Below are positions 47,301 to 57,377 of a stretch of 64,000 nucleotides of DNA, piece after piece. Source of the DNA: Alisma plantago-aquatica (taxonomy: Eukaryota > Streptophyta > Magnoliopsida > Alismatales > Alismataceae). Where the stretch lies: positions 963,136,281 through 963,200,280 of the forward strand of contig OY856412.1 of NCBI GenBank assembly GCA_963693085.1, given 5' to 3'. Both the position numbers and the translations under genes were made by a program. The notes under the pieces were generated by a model, which did not search any database, was not told the DNA's origin, and saw only the letters and a program-made list of their open reading frames with translations. Position 1 is the stretch's first letter. Every line of letters starts with the position of its first letter.

Positions 47301-50300
47301 CAAGATAGCATGACCAAGTGATGGATTCTTAAAGGAGAAAAGAAATTGACCTTTCATGATAAACTCATCAAGGAGGGAACTTGGAACTTGGATTCTGATG
47401 TCAACACTATGTGGCATAACATGAGCTCCTGCATAACAAAAATTGCTAGAGAGGTTTTGGAGGAGTCCAAAGGTTGTGAGCCTCCATAGAAAGAGACTTA
47501 GTGGTGGAATGATGAAGTACAGAAGGCTATTAAACTAAAAAGGGAGATTTATAGGAGCTTGCCCAAATCTCAAGACGATGCAACGTTCCAGAGATACAAG
47601 CAAGCAAAGAAAGAAGCGAAAAAGGTTGTTCAGGGGGCAAGGTCTAGATACTTTGATGATATTTATAAACTGGACCATACTTGTCAAGGCACTCGCCTAG
47701 GCGAGGACGCTTTGTTTATAATGCTACAGTGACCTAGTTTTGTGGGTTTGGTTGTATATTCACTTATTTTAATTTTGATATGGCTACACCAATGTTCAAA
47801 ATTAATAGTGTTGCCTATTTTATGTGCCAAATATCACTTTTAATTGGATCTAATACTCTTTTTTGGGTTTGACTGGATCTAATACTCTTTTTTGTTTGAC
47901 TGGATCTAATACTCTTAGTACACATTTGATTTTTCTTAGGTTGCACCTTCAATTCAGATTGTACTAAGTAGCTATGCTATGAAGGATAGTGATTACATTG
48001 CTTAATACTTGTAGCTATGCATGACAATAAATATATATTTATTTGTTGATCACTCTCTTACATTCTTTACAATAATTCTTTTCGTGTTCTTGACATTATT
48101 GTCAATAATAATTTATTAGAAATGTAATTGGTTATTTTTTCATACAATAAAATATATATATATGGGGAGATCGACTATAAATATGTAGATAACTACATAT
48201 ATAACTATACAATGTGTGTATATGAGTGGGGAAAAACCATGACACATGTATATATACATAATTTTTTTTAAAAGGTCGCCTAGGTGACGCCTAGGCGCGC
48301 CTTGGCGCAAGGCGTCCAGCCCCAACGCCGTGTCGCCTTGCTGCCTTAACAAGTATGAACTGGACACTGGACGAGAGGAAAAAATATATATATAATGGCT
48401 CGTATAAGAGAAATGAAAGGAAGAGACTTGAGTCAAGTACAATGCATCAAGAATGAAGATGGTAGAGTGCTGGAAACGTACGATGATATCAAGAACCAAA
48501 TGAGAAATTAATTCCATAAGTTTTTCAATGGAGATATTGTAAATAATGTTAGAGGCTCGTGTGGCATGAATACAAGAGATATCATTTACAAACGACGAGT
48601 TTCACATTTTTAGGTCAAGAATGCATTAAAAAAGATGAAAATGAGAAAGGCATGCGGGCCAGACGGTATTCCAATTGATGTATGGAAGAGTTGGGGGATA
48701 AAGGAGTTATGTGGTTAACAAATTTATTTAATAAGATCATGAAGACCAAGAAGATGTCAGATGAGTGGAGAAATAGTACTATAGTCCCCATCTACAAGAA
48801 CAAAGGCAATGTTCAGAGTTGCACAAACTACAGAGGTATCAAGTTGATGAGTCACACAATGAAGCTTTGGGAGAGGATTATTGAGCAAAGGCTAAGATCT
48901 ATAACGCAAATATCAAACAACCAATTTGGTTTCATGCCTGATAGATCAACAACATATGCTATTTTTCTAATAAGGAGGCTTATGGAGAAGTATAGGGAAA
49001 GAAAAAGAGATCTTCATAAAGTTTTTATCGATGTGGAAAAGGCTTATGATCGAGTACCTAGGGAAGTGTTGTGGATGGTTTTGATGAAAAAAGTTGTGTC
49101 AATCCAATACATTGACTTGATTAAAGACATGTATGGTAGCTCTACTGTAAGTGTGAAGACTCATGGAGGAGAGACATCAACATTTCCTATCACAGTTGGG
49201 GTGCACCAAGGATCCACACTCTGCCCATATTTGTTCGTTCTTGTTATGGATGAGTTAACAAAGAATGTTCAGGATGTTCCTTGGTGTATGTTATTTGTTG
49301 ATGATATCGTATTGATTGACAAAACTAAAGATGGATTGAATGATAAAGTTGAACTTTGGAGAAAGGCATTGGAATCAATTGGATTGATGATTAGTAGGAG
49401 CAAAACTGAGTATATGCATTGCAATTTCAGCCAATCTCGCAGTGTGAATGGTGGAGCCAAGTTGGACGGAGTAGATATACCAAAATGTGATAAATTTCGT
49501 TACTTTTAGGTTCTATCGTTCAAACATATGGGGATGTCCAAAATGGCATTTGTCACAGGAACACTGCAGGATGGTTGAAATGGAGGAGTGTAACTGGAGT
49601 ATTATGTGATCGGAAGATCCCTCTCAGACTAAAAAGTAAGTTTTATAGAACTGCTATACGGCCAGCCATGCTCTATGGGAGTGAATGTTGGGTGATGAAG
49701 AAATAAGGACTCAACAAGTTGAACGTGGCTGAATGCATATGTTGAGATGGATGTGTGGGAAGACAAGAAAAGATCACTTGAGAAATGACTATATTAGGAA
49801 TAAAGTGGGGGTGGCGAGCATTGAGGACAAGTTGCACGAGGGCCGACTCAGATGGTATGGACATGTGCAACGCAGACCGACTAATGTGCCTATACGAAGC
49901 AATGCTATTGAGGCAAGCACAATTAATAGAAGAAGAGGAAGGCTTAAATTAATATAGGAAGGGCTTATAAAGAGAGATTTTGAATCTCTACATCTCAACC
50001 AGGATATGACCCATGATAGAGCTGAATGGAAACGAAGGATCCATGTAGCCGACCCAAACATAGTTGGGACTGAGGATTAGATGATGATGATGATGATGAT
50101 GAGAGAGAGAGAATAGTAGATCATTGATTCGGCATGTTGTCCAGTTTTTGCGTATTCATCTGCACTCTGATACCATGTGAAAAATATGATGGGAGACTAA
50201 TGAGATGACTCTATTAGACAATTTTCCACCCCTATATATAGGAGAGGGGGTAACTTACAAGTGGACTCAAACCCTAATGGGCCAGACATGCTTGAGCCCC

Positions 50301-53300
50301 ATATACATAATAAACTAATAACTCTAACAAGAAGCATTCAACTAACAAGGAATTTTGGACAGAACATTTTGGCAGAAGAGGGATTATAAGTATAGCTTTC
50401 TGAATGTTATCAAATACATACCTCGGTTTCAAATCTTCCATTTATCCTCTTCACAGCATCTTGAAGCATGGAGACATCAACATCATTATTGGGAAAAGGC
50501 ACTACCATATTATCAAGCATTATCCTGGTTAATGAAGTACTATTTTGAGAAGCATACTGCAGAACCTCATCTACTTCTTCTAATGTTCTAGTCTCTACCT
50601 GATTCGAAATTCAATATCAGTAATGAAGGCAATATTCAAGTAAACATTTACTTTTTCAAAGATATCCCTTATCTCTATAATTTATTCATTTGTCAAATAT
50701 ATGATATAAATCTGTACGAATATGTTGTATAACATGAAGTATTTTGATTGGAGCAGAAAAGAATATCTTCATAACCTATTATCTGTCAAACATATGATAT
50801 TGATCTGTACTAGTATGTTGTATAACATGAAGAATTTTGATTAGTACACAAACAAAGCAATCTTTAGAGAAGCATACAGAAGAAAGCCATCTACTTATAG
50901 TATCCTAGCCCCAGCCTGATTATTCTACATTACCTAACATTTAAAAGAAAAAGAATATTCTAGACCCAATCACAACAAAGCGTTCACTTTGCCAAATGCA
51001 TTCCAGATTTATGTTCGATTAATCTTTTAAGCATGAACAAGAAACACTATGCCAAAAAAAAAATATGCCAAAATGCTACAAAACCTTGACCAGAGCCACT
51101 GTTCTTTTAAGAAGATGCAGAGTGCAGACTCTCTTTCTGCTGGTCGAAACTCCTTTTGGTGACTCAGTATATGTTTCATACTAAACCGATTGCTAACAGT
51201 TAACATAAACATAAGCTGCAATACTTGATCTCCTATGACGACTACAATTGGTGTCATACTTTATCATTGCACTTCATGACTTTTTTTAGAGGAAAATCAC
51301 AATTCATGTCTTACAACAGCCTATTAGCCTACTTGATAAACCACTTCCACCAATTCTTCTTGAAGCAAACTCCTAAACCTTTAGGCCCCGTTTGGTTCGT
51401 GGTACTGTGTATGGGATAGGATCTTAATCCTACGAGTAAGTGAAATCCCATGTTTGGTTGAGTAAAAAAATTTTGGGATTGCATTTGGAAGGCAGTAGAC
51501 TCCTATCTCATTAGGACTTTCATGTCCCGCTACACCACTAGGTATTTGCACGGTAATAAAAAAGTCTCACACCCACAAGCTTCCCGATGTTTGTGCCCGT
51601 CCGACTCCCCCAACGGGAGACGCCCGTCTGCTCCCCTCTCCATCTTGCACAAAAATCAAGAAACTCCTCTCAGAGCCCTCTGTCTCCGTCGACGCCCCCT
51701 GTGCTCAACTTCTCGTCCGGCGTGTGCATCCATAGATTCTTCTTAATTCGTCTCTCATGTATTGACTCTTCCCTAACAGAGGTCTCCTACATTCTTCGGT
51801 TTGCCTTCTCCCAGCATATAGCGTACACATCGTCCGAAACAGCCGTGCACGCAGTGCTTGATGGCACGGCAGAACCAAAATCATCTTTGGAGTTCACGGC
51901 CACACAAATCTATTATTTTAAAAAACGTTTCTGGGCATCGTTTCTTTGCAAACTGTTCTTTTGTGGCTTTTGCTTTTGATTTTCTCCATGCCAAGAACAA
52001 CTTCCACTGTCTCCTCTCAGTTGAATTTCTTTTTTTGCCTTGGGAGTTTTTCCATGCCAAGGACAACGACCATGGTCTCTACAGAGGATCGTTTGCAATT
52101 TACATCAGACGTCTCTTAATCCTGGGTTGCACCAAATGTAGGATGGGAAATTAAACACACGATCCGCTGCATATACCTCCTATTCTTCTCCTTCTCAAGC
52201 CCTTTATTAGTCCTTTCCGGTGAACCAAACGGAGCCTTAGATGATAGCCACAGGATAAATCATGTCAATGAAGTTGGGATTACAATTAAAATCTTAATAT
52301 CGAACTTGTTTGTATCTAGTTCTCAAAAAAAGTCATCAGTCTTCCAAACTTGGATCTAAATTATGTCAATGTAACCAGCAAGTCTTGCAAGACCGATTCT
52401 TTAAGTAAATGTTAAAGTAACATAAGAAAAGTTCAATGTTAGAGATTTGCATAATTTTCATATTAGAATTTGTTTGTTTCAATTACTGTAGTCCGGGAGC
52501 CTCTTGTGATGCATGTGATGTAGCTAGTCCAGACCCTTTTCTTAGAGAAAGAAAACCACCCACCCACCAACCATCTCTACCCCAATTGGATAACACAATA
52601 TAAATCATCAAATACCTCAACTGCTAACTGTAATTTTTTTTGCTCCAAATACTGATCCACCAACTTTATGGCATTTGCCACACCTCCTGCTACAGAAATG
52701 TGGTTGTCTTTTATCATGACCATATCAAATAAACCCATCCTGTGATTCTTTCCTCCACCAATTAACACCTGTATTAGATAAACAAAATGAGTTGCTAAAT
52801 AATTGTAGAGTAAAGCAAAAGTCAGAGAAATGATAATGACCGCCCATTTATCCACCAACCGTAGGCCTGGAGCAGTTTTCCTAGTTTCTAAGATGCACGC
52901 AGGATGAGCAGCTTCAGCCATAGCCTGCAAAGAGGAAAAGCAAAATGACAAGAGTAAACTCTGCATTGCATTTTCAGAAAGGATATGCATGCAATGAATG
53001 TGGGAGTAATACCTCAAAGGTATACTATCACAATTTTGACTAAGTGAGGGATCAAATGGTATAGGTCATTTGATGGTAGTTTGGAGGATTACAAGCATGA
53101 CTATTGCTTTCCAATTGGCTGTTTTTGCATTAATTGCAACCTCATCAATCCTATTGATTAGTGTCCCTGTTGTATTTGTTTCTTCTGATGGTTGGTCAAG
53201 TAACAAAAATATTGTATTTTCTGGTACATCGTTATGGATTGCATTAGTCTTACCGGTAGCTATCCTAAATTATCACATTTCTTGAACGTCTTCAGTACCA

Positions 53301-56300
53301 GAAAAAAAATATGCCCTTCCTTATTCTTATCTTTCTTACCCTTATCTTATATAGAATTCATTCAGATTGTGAAACACATTGCAATTCAATCTGACTTAAT
53401 TCCGGAAAAAAAATTATATAAATATAACTTTTACAGATAAGAGATTTTAAAATCTAGTTTCCATGATTAAGATCGCCAGAAGGTGTGATTGTTCATACCT
53501 TATACCTACAGCACCATATAGATAATGCCCAAAACAGATACTCCTAACAGGCTCATAGTAGTAGCGATGTGAGAAAAGTTGGGGTGGATGTGTTAACAGA
53601 AAGATAGCTGATTGGGTTATGGAGGAAGTCCCGTGGGTGTATTCAATAAAAGATAGCTGGTTGGGTAATTGGACAAGGAAGTCTTTGGAGAAAGTGAAGA
53701 AATTAGTTGGACACAACAAAATAAGGTGTATTGTTCACGCACTGTACCCATAACACCAAAGTAAATCATGCCCTTCTCATCCTCCTTTCTTCATTTCTAA
53801 TTTTCTACAACATTTACCCATTTGTTTTTTTTCCTCCAAAGCCAATTAGAGTGAAAGTTCTAGTACAAAGATATGCTTTCAGTGTAAAAAAAGGGTAACC
53901 ACAGAAAATAAATATAAACCCAGTTCTTCACTTGAGACAAAGGTTTGTTCATTATCGTATCAATGCATTATAATTAAGATAAAACAAACCTTGGTGAGTG
54001 TTGCTATTCCGCTCATTCTTTGCATAAAATTAAGCACAACCCTTTCAGCTACGATAATGCTATGAGCACGCCCTTACCAATTATCAAATTCTAAAGCATC
54101 AGTGTATTAATCATATATTGCAAACATTTTCTAAGAAACATAGATTATTCATAACTCCCAATTGGTACAGTAATACCTGCTACTTTCCCAAATTGTGTTC
54201 CTTTAAGGATATAATCACCATCTTTCAAAGTCCATTCAACCTATCCAAGATACATATTCACATTAGTTATAGCCACTAGAACACACTCATATTGATATCC
54301 AAATCAGGCAAATGTGATTCTGGAAGAAAATTTCTGGATTTGAGTTCCACCCAACACAACACCTTCAATGAACGATCAACTTCGTTAAATATCATCTCTG
54401 CCAGAGCAATCCCCGCAATGACACCGTTATCTTTGGCTAAAAAATATGCCTCGGATTCCAAGTCTTCTGGCATAGTAGCCAAACAAGTTACATCTCCTGG
54501 AAAAAGAATGCACGTGTCTAAGAGATCAAGATCCTCAACATTCTTCTGTTGCCAATTATTCAATCTTATCTTGTGTAACTAGATCTATATTTGAAGATCA
54601 CAGTTGCAAGTTTCCCCGAGTTGAATTTCGATGTTGTTAAGAAAAGTAGTTTAGAACAAACATATATATAATAAGGACAAGCGGCCCAGAAAGGGAACCC
54701 CATGACCCCTTATCACAATTGTTGAATTATAGTGTATAGGATAGCTGGAGAAAAACAAAGAAATTCATCAAAAGCACACAAATTTAGGCAATTTGGCCAA
54801 ATTCCAATTTGGGACTTACATCCAACGTTGGCAAAGTTAGATTGCATTAAAACATAAAGTGGGGTTACATCAATGAAATACGAAGTAGAGTGAGAAGAGG
54901 ACCCTATTCACACCCAAAAGAACGCATGGTTAGAACCCTATGCATCTTCAGAGGGGGACGAGAAGATTGTAGGCACTCAAGACAGAAAGTAAACCCCAGA
55001 ACTCTCACCTATGGGTTGACCTTCGTGTTAAAACTTCATAATAATCAATCCCTACTTGTTTGTCTTCTATTGATCTACCACAGCTTGATCTTAGCCATAT
55101 CCAATCCACTTAAAACAAGAGCAAGCTGAAGACATCCTCGAATGATGATTGTGATGCCCAATATGGGAAAAATGTATTTAAGCATTTTCTTGAGAAGAAG
55201 CAATATGCAATGATATTGCAAAATACAGGCTAGGTTAGTACTATTCTTTGAGTCTGGTTCTTCAAATTCATTCACAGAAATATGTTTGTGTCCTCACAGA
55301 AATATTTTAGGCAGGTTGTATTTCTCTTTGAGAAAGTGTTTTAAAACTTAATTCATCTAGACTTTATAATTTATGTGACATCTATGAAGTCCAGATGATA
55401 GGATCTAAATCCAGATACTGCCATACTGGGTTTGGGGACATATGGAATTATCGACAAGGTCAACCTTGTCTTTGATTCTAAATTGTTTTAGATGCATGGA
55501 AGCACTTTATTCCTCTCCAATCTTCACCTCCTCCACAAATTATTGGGAGCTGACACACACACAAGTGTTCCAAAAAGTAAGATACCTAATCGGCAATGAC
55601 TGAAGTCTACATGACTTATTATCGTTATTGACCTTTGGCATTGACAAATCTCGTAACCACCTACAGAACTTTGCTTCGATAGCTCCAGCTTGACCTCAGT
55701 GAATGAGAGTTTACCTATGTACTTCATCAACATCAGGTGATTGACAACAGAACACTGAGTCTAAAGGCTAGCTTGAACAATCCACTTGTGTATTGTTGAA
55801 CAAATTATACTTTTGTTGATGAAGGTAATGTTATTCTCCTATATCTCCTCCTAATAACCACTCTTTGAAAATTTAGTGCTTGACAACTTACCTAAACTAC
55901 TTGCAAAAACATCACACCCTTTGCAATAGAAATTCCACTGAATCAATGACAGTGATGAGAGATTGTGCCCATGAATTGGACTTTTTTCCACTATTGACTT
56001 GACAGATATTGCAACAATTCTCGAGTTGATCGAGCTAACCACCAATCTTCTCGCCATTTTGTAATGCTATTATAAGTAGGAAATATTATATTAGGGTTCA
56101 ATATTCTCCAAATAAATAGGATATGTTTGCTCAATGTGGGCTTGCTCTATATCTCTCTCGTGAAGCATTTTGAGCTTTGTTTTTATACGATTCACTTGAT
56201 ACTGATCAGGGCCAACTATGATGGATTTGAAAGTGACCAACTGACTGACTGAGAATTGGAGATACGCTATTAACAGATATCATAGAGCAAATATAATATT

Positions 56301-56955
56301 AATTGGCAATTTATCGAAAGGAGTGTCATACAGGGGCATAAAACAACGAAACGCAGATTAACCCTGAGGACTGTTTTGAGTTATTATGGGGGTTCTTCTA
56401 CTTCTCTAGTGATGTCTAGTTGCCGAGTTCAATTCAGATTGCTTCACATCTCGTCTTCATGCTTCACGCAATCAGCCAGCTAAACTGCCCAATTAAAACT
56501 AATGTACTTTGTCTAAAAACAGTGTCGGCATTCTTTTCGGTTCTGATTGTACATCTATATTCTTCTATGGTGATCCTTTTAAAAGTAAAGCTAAGTGCTG
56601 ATCGATATAGACAAACCAAGCGACGCGTCGAAGTAATCCACCATTGGATCACAGGGCAAAATTTAGACGCACCTCGATCGCCGGCGTCTTCAGCAAGGGC
56701 GAGAGCAATTACAGCCTTCAGGTCATACGTCGGGTGAGAAGGGGGTGGCACCACCAGCGATTCCATCGAGTCGATTGGGTTTATGCTGCCAGCTGGGGCC
56801 GCGGACACCGACGCCAGAAGCGTCCGGCGAGACTGGGAGGTAAGAATTGGGAGGTTTCTTTCGGAGCGGTAGAGGAAGGGATATTTAAGGTAATGGGTTG
56901 TGTCGAGTCGCTGGAGCAAAGAGAAGTAAGGATAGCTGGACACGGCCCCGAGCAT
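41281..56955 (-). CDS. QPT: Quinolinate phosphoribosyltransferase (nicotinate-nucleotide pyrophosphorylase), 9 exons
   Basis: QPT converts quinolinate and PRPP to nicotinic acid mononucleotide, CO2 and pyrophosphate, the entry step of de novo NAD synthesis, in plastids. Exons: 56955-56673, 54496-54363, 54240-54177, 54072-53990, 52924-52841, 52768-52616, 50598-50422, 44161-44094, 41377-41281. They total 1,143 nt (380 aa) and join in frame with GT donors and AG acceptors throughout. The N-terminus (about 1-65, rich in Ser, Arg and Tyr) is a likely transit peptide. The N-terminal domain follows from [20 protein letters not shown]. Active-site blocks include [10 protein letters not shown] (201-210), [20 protein letters not shown] (220-239), VETRTLEEV (268-276), LDNM (295-298), SGNVT (328-332) and SSGALTHS at the barrel end. 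About 380 aa is slightly longer than usual (near 350) owing to the leader; Met64 is an alternative start. All key blocks are intact, so the gene looks functional despite its transposon-filled introns. Confidence 0.95.
42465..43140. repeat. Intron 8 insert rich in CGAAATTT and CCGGAACC words
   Basis: The outer part (42465-42600 and 43105-43140) has GGTTCCGG/CCGGAACC-type words. The inner part (about 42600-43100) is bounded by inverted TTTCGACA..TGTCGAAATTT words. This suggests one MITE nested in another. No clean ends or duplications were found. Confidence 0.35.
43290..43394. repeat. Hairpin-type repeat in intron 8
   Basis: It opens with TGTGTGGCTGCATAAGCGGT and closes with the imperfect complement GCCGCTTTTGCGGCCACACA. 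A C-run and A-run (43266-43289) directly precede it. Possibly a small MITE. Confidence 0.45.
44094..44161 (-). CDS. QPT: QPT exon 8
   Basis: 68 nt; acceptor CATTGTAG|GCATCG, donor TTTCAAG|GTAACC. Encodes [16 protein letters not shown]. Confidence 0.95.
44391..44544 (-). repeat. 3' LTR of the intron-7 retrotransposon
   Basis: Pairs with 50176-50329; starts TGTGAAAAATATGATGGGAG on +. Part of it, with the adjoining polypurine tract, is duplicated in tandem to 44.77 kb. Confidence 0.85.
44457..44770. repeat. Tandem duplication of LTR end plus polypurine tract
   Basis: Two copies of about 150-160 bp, starting AGGACAGGGAGGCACTTACA at about 44457 and 44617, each with the LTR end ACTCTTAACA and the CTCCCCCTCAACTTGGAGCA polypurine region. 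Confidence 0.85.
44861..45633. mobile_element. hAT-type MITE with GAGGC/GCCTC palindromes
   Basis: Flanked by 8-bp duplication CACATAAC (44853-44860, 45634-45641). Ends CATGGT..AAAAAGC and GCTTTTTATAACCTTG form an imperfect inverted repeat. The subterminal parts are arrays of GAGGCTTACGCCTC-type palindromes; the centre is AT-rich with an (AT)n run near 45.5 kb. No transposase. Confidence 0.75.
45634..47051 (-). other. Interior of the intron-7 retrotransposon, no known domain
   Basis: The minus-strand frame 45985-45689 (98 codons, ending CFAITASA) is not recognised. 46.65-46.86 kb is GC-richer, including ATGGCGCTGCCACCC at 46744 in a short frame, and could be captured host DNA. Part of it (about 45.99-46.07 kb) is an inverted copy of the sequence next to the primer site (50.10-50.16 kb). 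Confidence 0.4.
47676..48357. mobile_element. hAT-type MITE inside the LINE
   Basis: 8-bp duplication AACTGGAC (47668-47675, 48358-48365); inverted ends CATACTTGTCAAGGCA and CATACTTGTTAAGGCA (one mismatch). Subterminal CGCCTAGGCG palindromes. Precise removal restores the LINE reading. Confidence 0.85.
48610..50060 (+). pseudogene. LINE reverse transcriptase, frameshifted
   Basis: It would copy LINE RNA at the target site. The longest intact part is 48682-49509 (275 codons): [17 protein letters not shown], then [58 protein letters not shown] and [10 protein letters not shown]. The catalytic FADD box reads FVDD here; the copy at 60 kb keeps FADD. Two extra T at about 49506 shift the frame after FRYF. 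The C-terminal part ([29 protein letters not shown]) follows in other frames. Confidence 0.85.
50161..50175 (-). other. Primer binding site of the intron-7 retrotransposon
   Basis: The minus strand reads TGGTATCAGAGTGCA directly after the LTR end CACA; Met-tRNA type. Confidence 0.85.
50176..50329 (-). repeat. 5' LTR of the intron-7 retrotransposon
   Basis: 154 bp, same length as the 3' LTR; differs mostly in a block at about 50221-50262. Ends ACTCTAACA before the AGAAG duplication. Confidence 0.85.
50422..50598 (-). CDS. QPT: QPT exon 7
   Basis: 177 nt; acceptor CGAATCAG|GTAGAG, donor ACCGAG|GTATGT. Encodes [13 protein letters not shown] and GRFETE. Confidence 0.95.
50690..50860. repeat. 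Diverged tandem duplication in QPT intron 6
   Basis: TGTCAAATATATGATATAAATC (50691) and TGTCAAACATATGATATTGATC (50787) begin two ~96-bp copies that both include TATGTTGTATAACATGAAG. Confidence 0.6.
51384..52236. mobile_element. Tourist-like element in QPT intron 6
   Basis: 853 bp; inverted ends GGCCCCGTTTGGTTC and GGCTCCGTTTGGTTC, duplication TTA (51381-51383, 52237-52239). The interior (51.5-51.85 kb) is GC-rich, with frames such as 51587-51979 that match no transposase I know. It could be captured host sequence. Confidence 0.75.
52616..52768 (-). CDS. QPT: QPT exon 6
   Basis: 153 nt; acceptor CTAATACAG|GTGTTA, donor GTTGAG|GTATTT. Carries the Lys- and His-containing block [20 protein letters not shown]. 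Confidence 0.95.
52841..52924 (-). CDS. QPT: QPT exon 5
   Basis: 84 nt; acceptor TCTTTGCAG|GCTATG, donor TGGGCG|GTCATT. Carries the quinolinate-binding [10 protein letters not shown] block. Confidence 0.95.
53050..53430 (+). other. Nuclear plastid DNA insert (NUPT) in QPT intron 4
   Basis: It contains psbZ with its upstream context (GATGGTAGTTTGGAGGATTA before the start) and downstream spacer resembling the psbZ-trnG region of chloroplast genomes. Ends are estimated by eye. It lies antisense to QPT. Confidence 0.75.
53097..53285 (+). pseudogene. psbZ: Nuclear copy of plastid psbZ (photosystem II protein Z)
   Basis: Plastid PsbZ is a small two-helix thylakoid protein of the photosystem II core periphery. 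Here a full 62-codon frame from [20 protein letters not shown] through [10 protein letters not shown] to YHIS and a stop matches PsbZ in length and sequence, with two hydrophobic segments (about residues 1-28 and 39-58). Several replacements near the middle and C-terminus differ from the usual, highly conserved protein, as expected for a decaying nuclear copy, but no stop has appeared. It sits inside intron 4 of QPT on the opposite strand, with no plastid-targeting leader or nuclear promoter visible, so it is almost certainly non-functional. Confidence 0.85.
53990..54072 (-). CDS. QPT: QPT exon 4
   Basis: 83 nt; acceptor ATTGGTAAG|GGCGTG (weak pyrimidine tract), donor ACCAAG|GTTTGT. Encodes [20 protein letters not shown] and GIATLTK. 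Confidence 0.95.
54177..54240 (-). CDS. QPT: QPT exon 3
   Basis: 64 nt; acceptor TTGGATAG|GTTGAA, donor GTAGCAG|GTATTA. Encodes [15 protein letters not shown]. Confidence 0.95.
54363..54496 (-). CDS. QPT: QPT exon 2
   Basis: 134 nt; acceptor TTTTTCCAG|GA, donor TTGAAG|GTGTTG. Encodes GDVTCLAT through EVDRSLK. Confidence 0.95.
54497..56672 (-). other. QPT intron 1, no inserted element recognised
   Basis: 2,176 bp AT-rich intron. Open frames in it (for example 54890-55129 +, 55851-56057 -) match nothing known. No inverted ends or target duplications found by eye. Confidence 0.5.
56673..56955 (-). CDS. QPT: QPT exon 1 (transit peptide and start of mature protein)
   Basis: 283 nt, 94 codons plus one base. 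ATG at 56955; donor CGAG|GTGCGT. The downstream in-frame ATG (Met64, MESLVV) could start an untargeted form. Confidence 0.9.
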
Positions 56956-57094
56956 CGTCTATCCGGCAAAAGCGGCTGGTTCGGTAGCGGAGGCGGCAGC
57001 GCGCTGTGTGGACGCAAAACTGCTCTGGCTACTAGTGGACGACACTCATAAGAGGCTGCTGCTAGTATGGAAATATGTTCGTTTGCCTCCCTAG

Positions 57095-57155
57095 ACCTGT
57101 CAACGCGGTCAATAGTTTCATACTGTTTGCCTTTTTAATGTCAATCTATATATCT
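57095..57155 (-). promoter_or_regulatory. Candidate QPT core promoter and W-box pair
   Basis: On the minus strand a TATATAG box (about 57146-57152) lies some 195 nt before the ATG at 56955. Two TTGAC W-box cores (57113-57109 and 57103-57099) lie 10 nt apart just downstream. Motif and distance only; their position after the TATA box makes a W-box role doubtful. Confidence 0.3.
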
Positions 57156-57245
57156 ACCTTTTTCTCTACAGCAAAGAGTTCATTGGTTCGGTTAAAAAAA
57201 ATAAAAATAAAAAGGAGTTCATTGGTTCGTGTTAACTTCACCTAT

Positions 57246-57377
57246 TAATAGGCATATAAATTGATATCTGGAATCGACACATTCTATCTGGATTTGAATC
57301 CGGAATTTTTTTAATAGGCAAATAAATTGATATCTGGAATTGACACATTCTATCTGGATTTGAATCCGGAATTTTGG
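57246..57377. repeat. Tandem 66-bp duplication upstream of QPT
   Basis: Two nearly identical units start TAATAGGCATATAAATTGAT (57246) and TAATAGGCAAATAAATTGAT (57312). A second pair, GAGTTCATTGGTTCG, lies at about 57176 and 57215. Confidence 0.9.

Larger units (their letters stand above)
47052..50101 (+). mobile_element. RTE-type LINE, 5' truncated, inside the intron-7 retrotransposon
   Basis: In order: C-terminal AP endonuclease peptide ([17 protein letters not shown], about 47.13-47.18 kb), linker, RT, and C-terminal domain, ending in a (GAT)n tail (about 50080-50101) typical of RTE elements. Low-complexity GAGAGAGAGA on both sides (about 47040-47050, 50102-50112) is a possible target duplication. 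It is interrupted by a hAT MITE at 47676-48357. It lies antisense to QPT. Confidence 0.8.
44391..50329 (-). mobile_element. Short-LTR non-autonomous retrotransposon filling QPT intron 7
   Basis: LTRs of 154 bp each (44391-44544, 50176-50329; TGTTA..CACA on the minus strand), perfect 5-bp target duplication AGAAG (44386-44390, 50330-50334), primer site TGGTATCAGAGTGCA (minus, 50175-50161) directly against the 5' LTR, and polypurine tract TTGAGGGGGAG next to the 3' LTR (about 44545-44556). After removing the nested hAT and LINE the element is about 2.1 kb and encodes no gag or pol, so it is a TRIM/LARD-like non-autonomous element of copia type. Same orientation as QPT. Confidence 0.85.

Noticed and set aside
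48140..48517. 125-codon minus frame
   Set aside because: Crosses the hAT/LINE border, so it cannot be an ancestral gene.
53447..53719. 90-codon minus frame in QPT intron 4
   Set aside because: No domain; lies between exons of a well-defined gene and is not in the reading frame of QPT.
56644..57051. 135-codon + frame overlapping QPT exon 1
   Set aside because: Antisense shadow of the GC-rich first exon of QPT.
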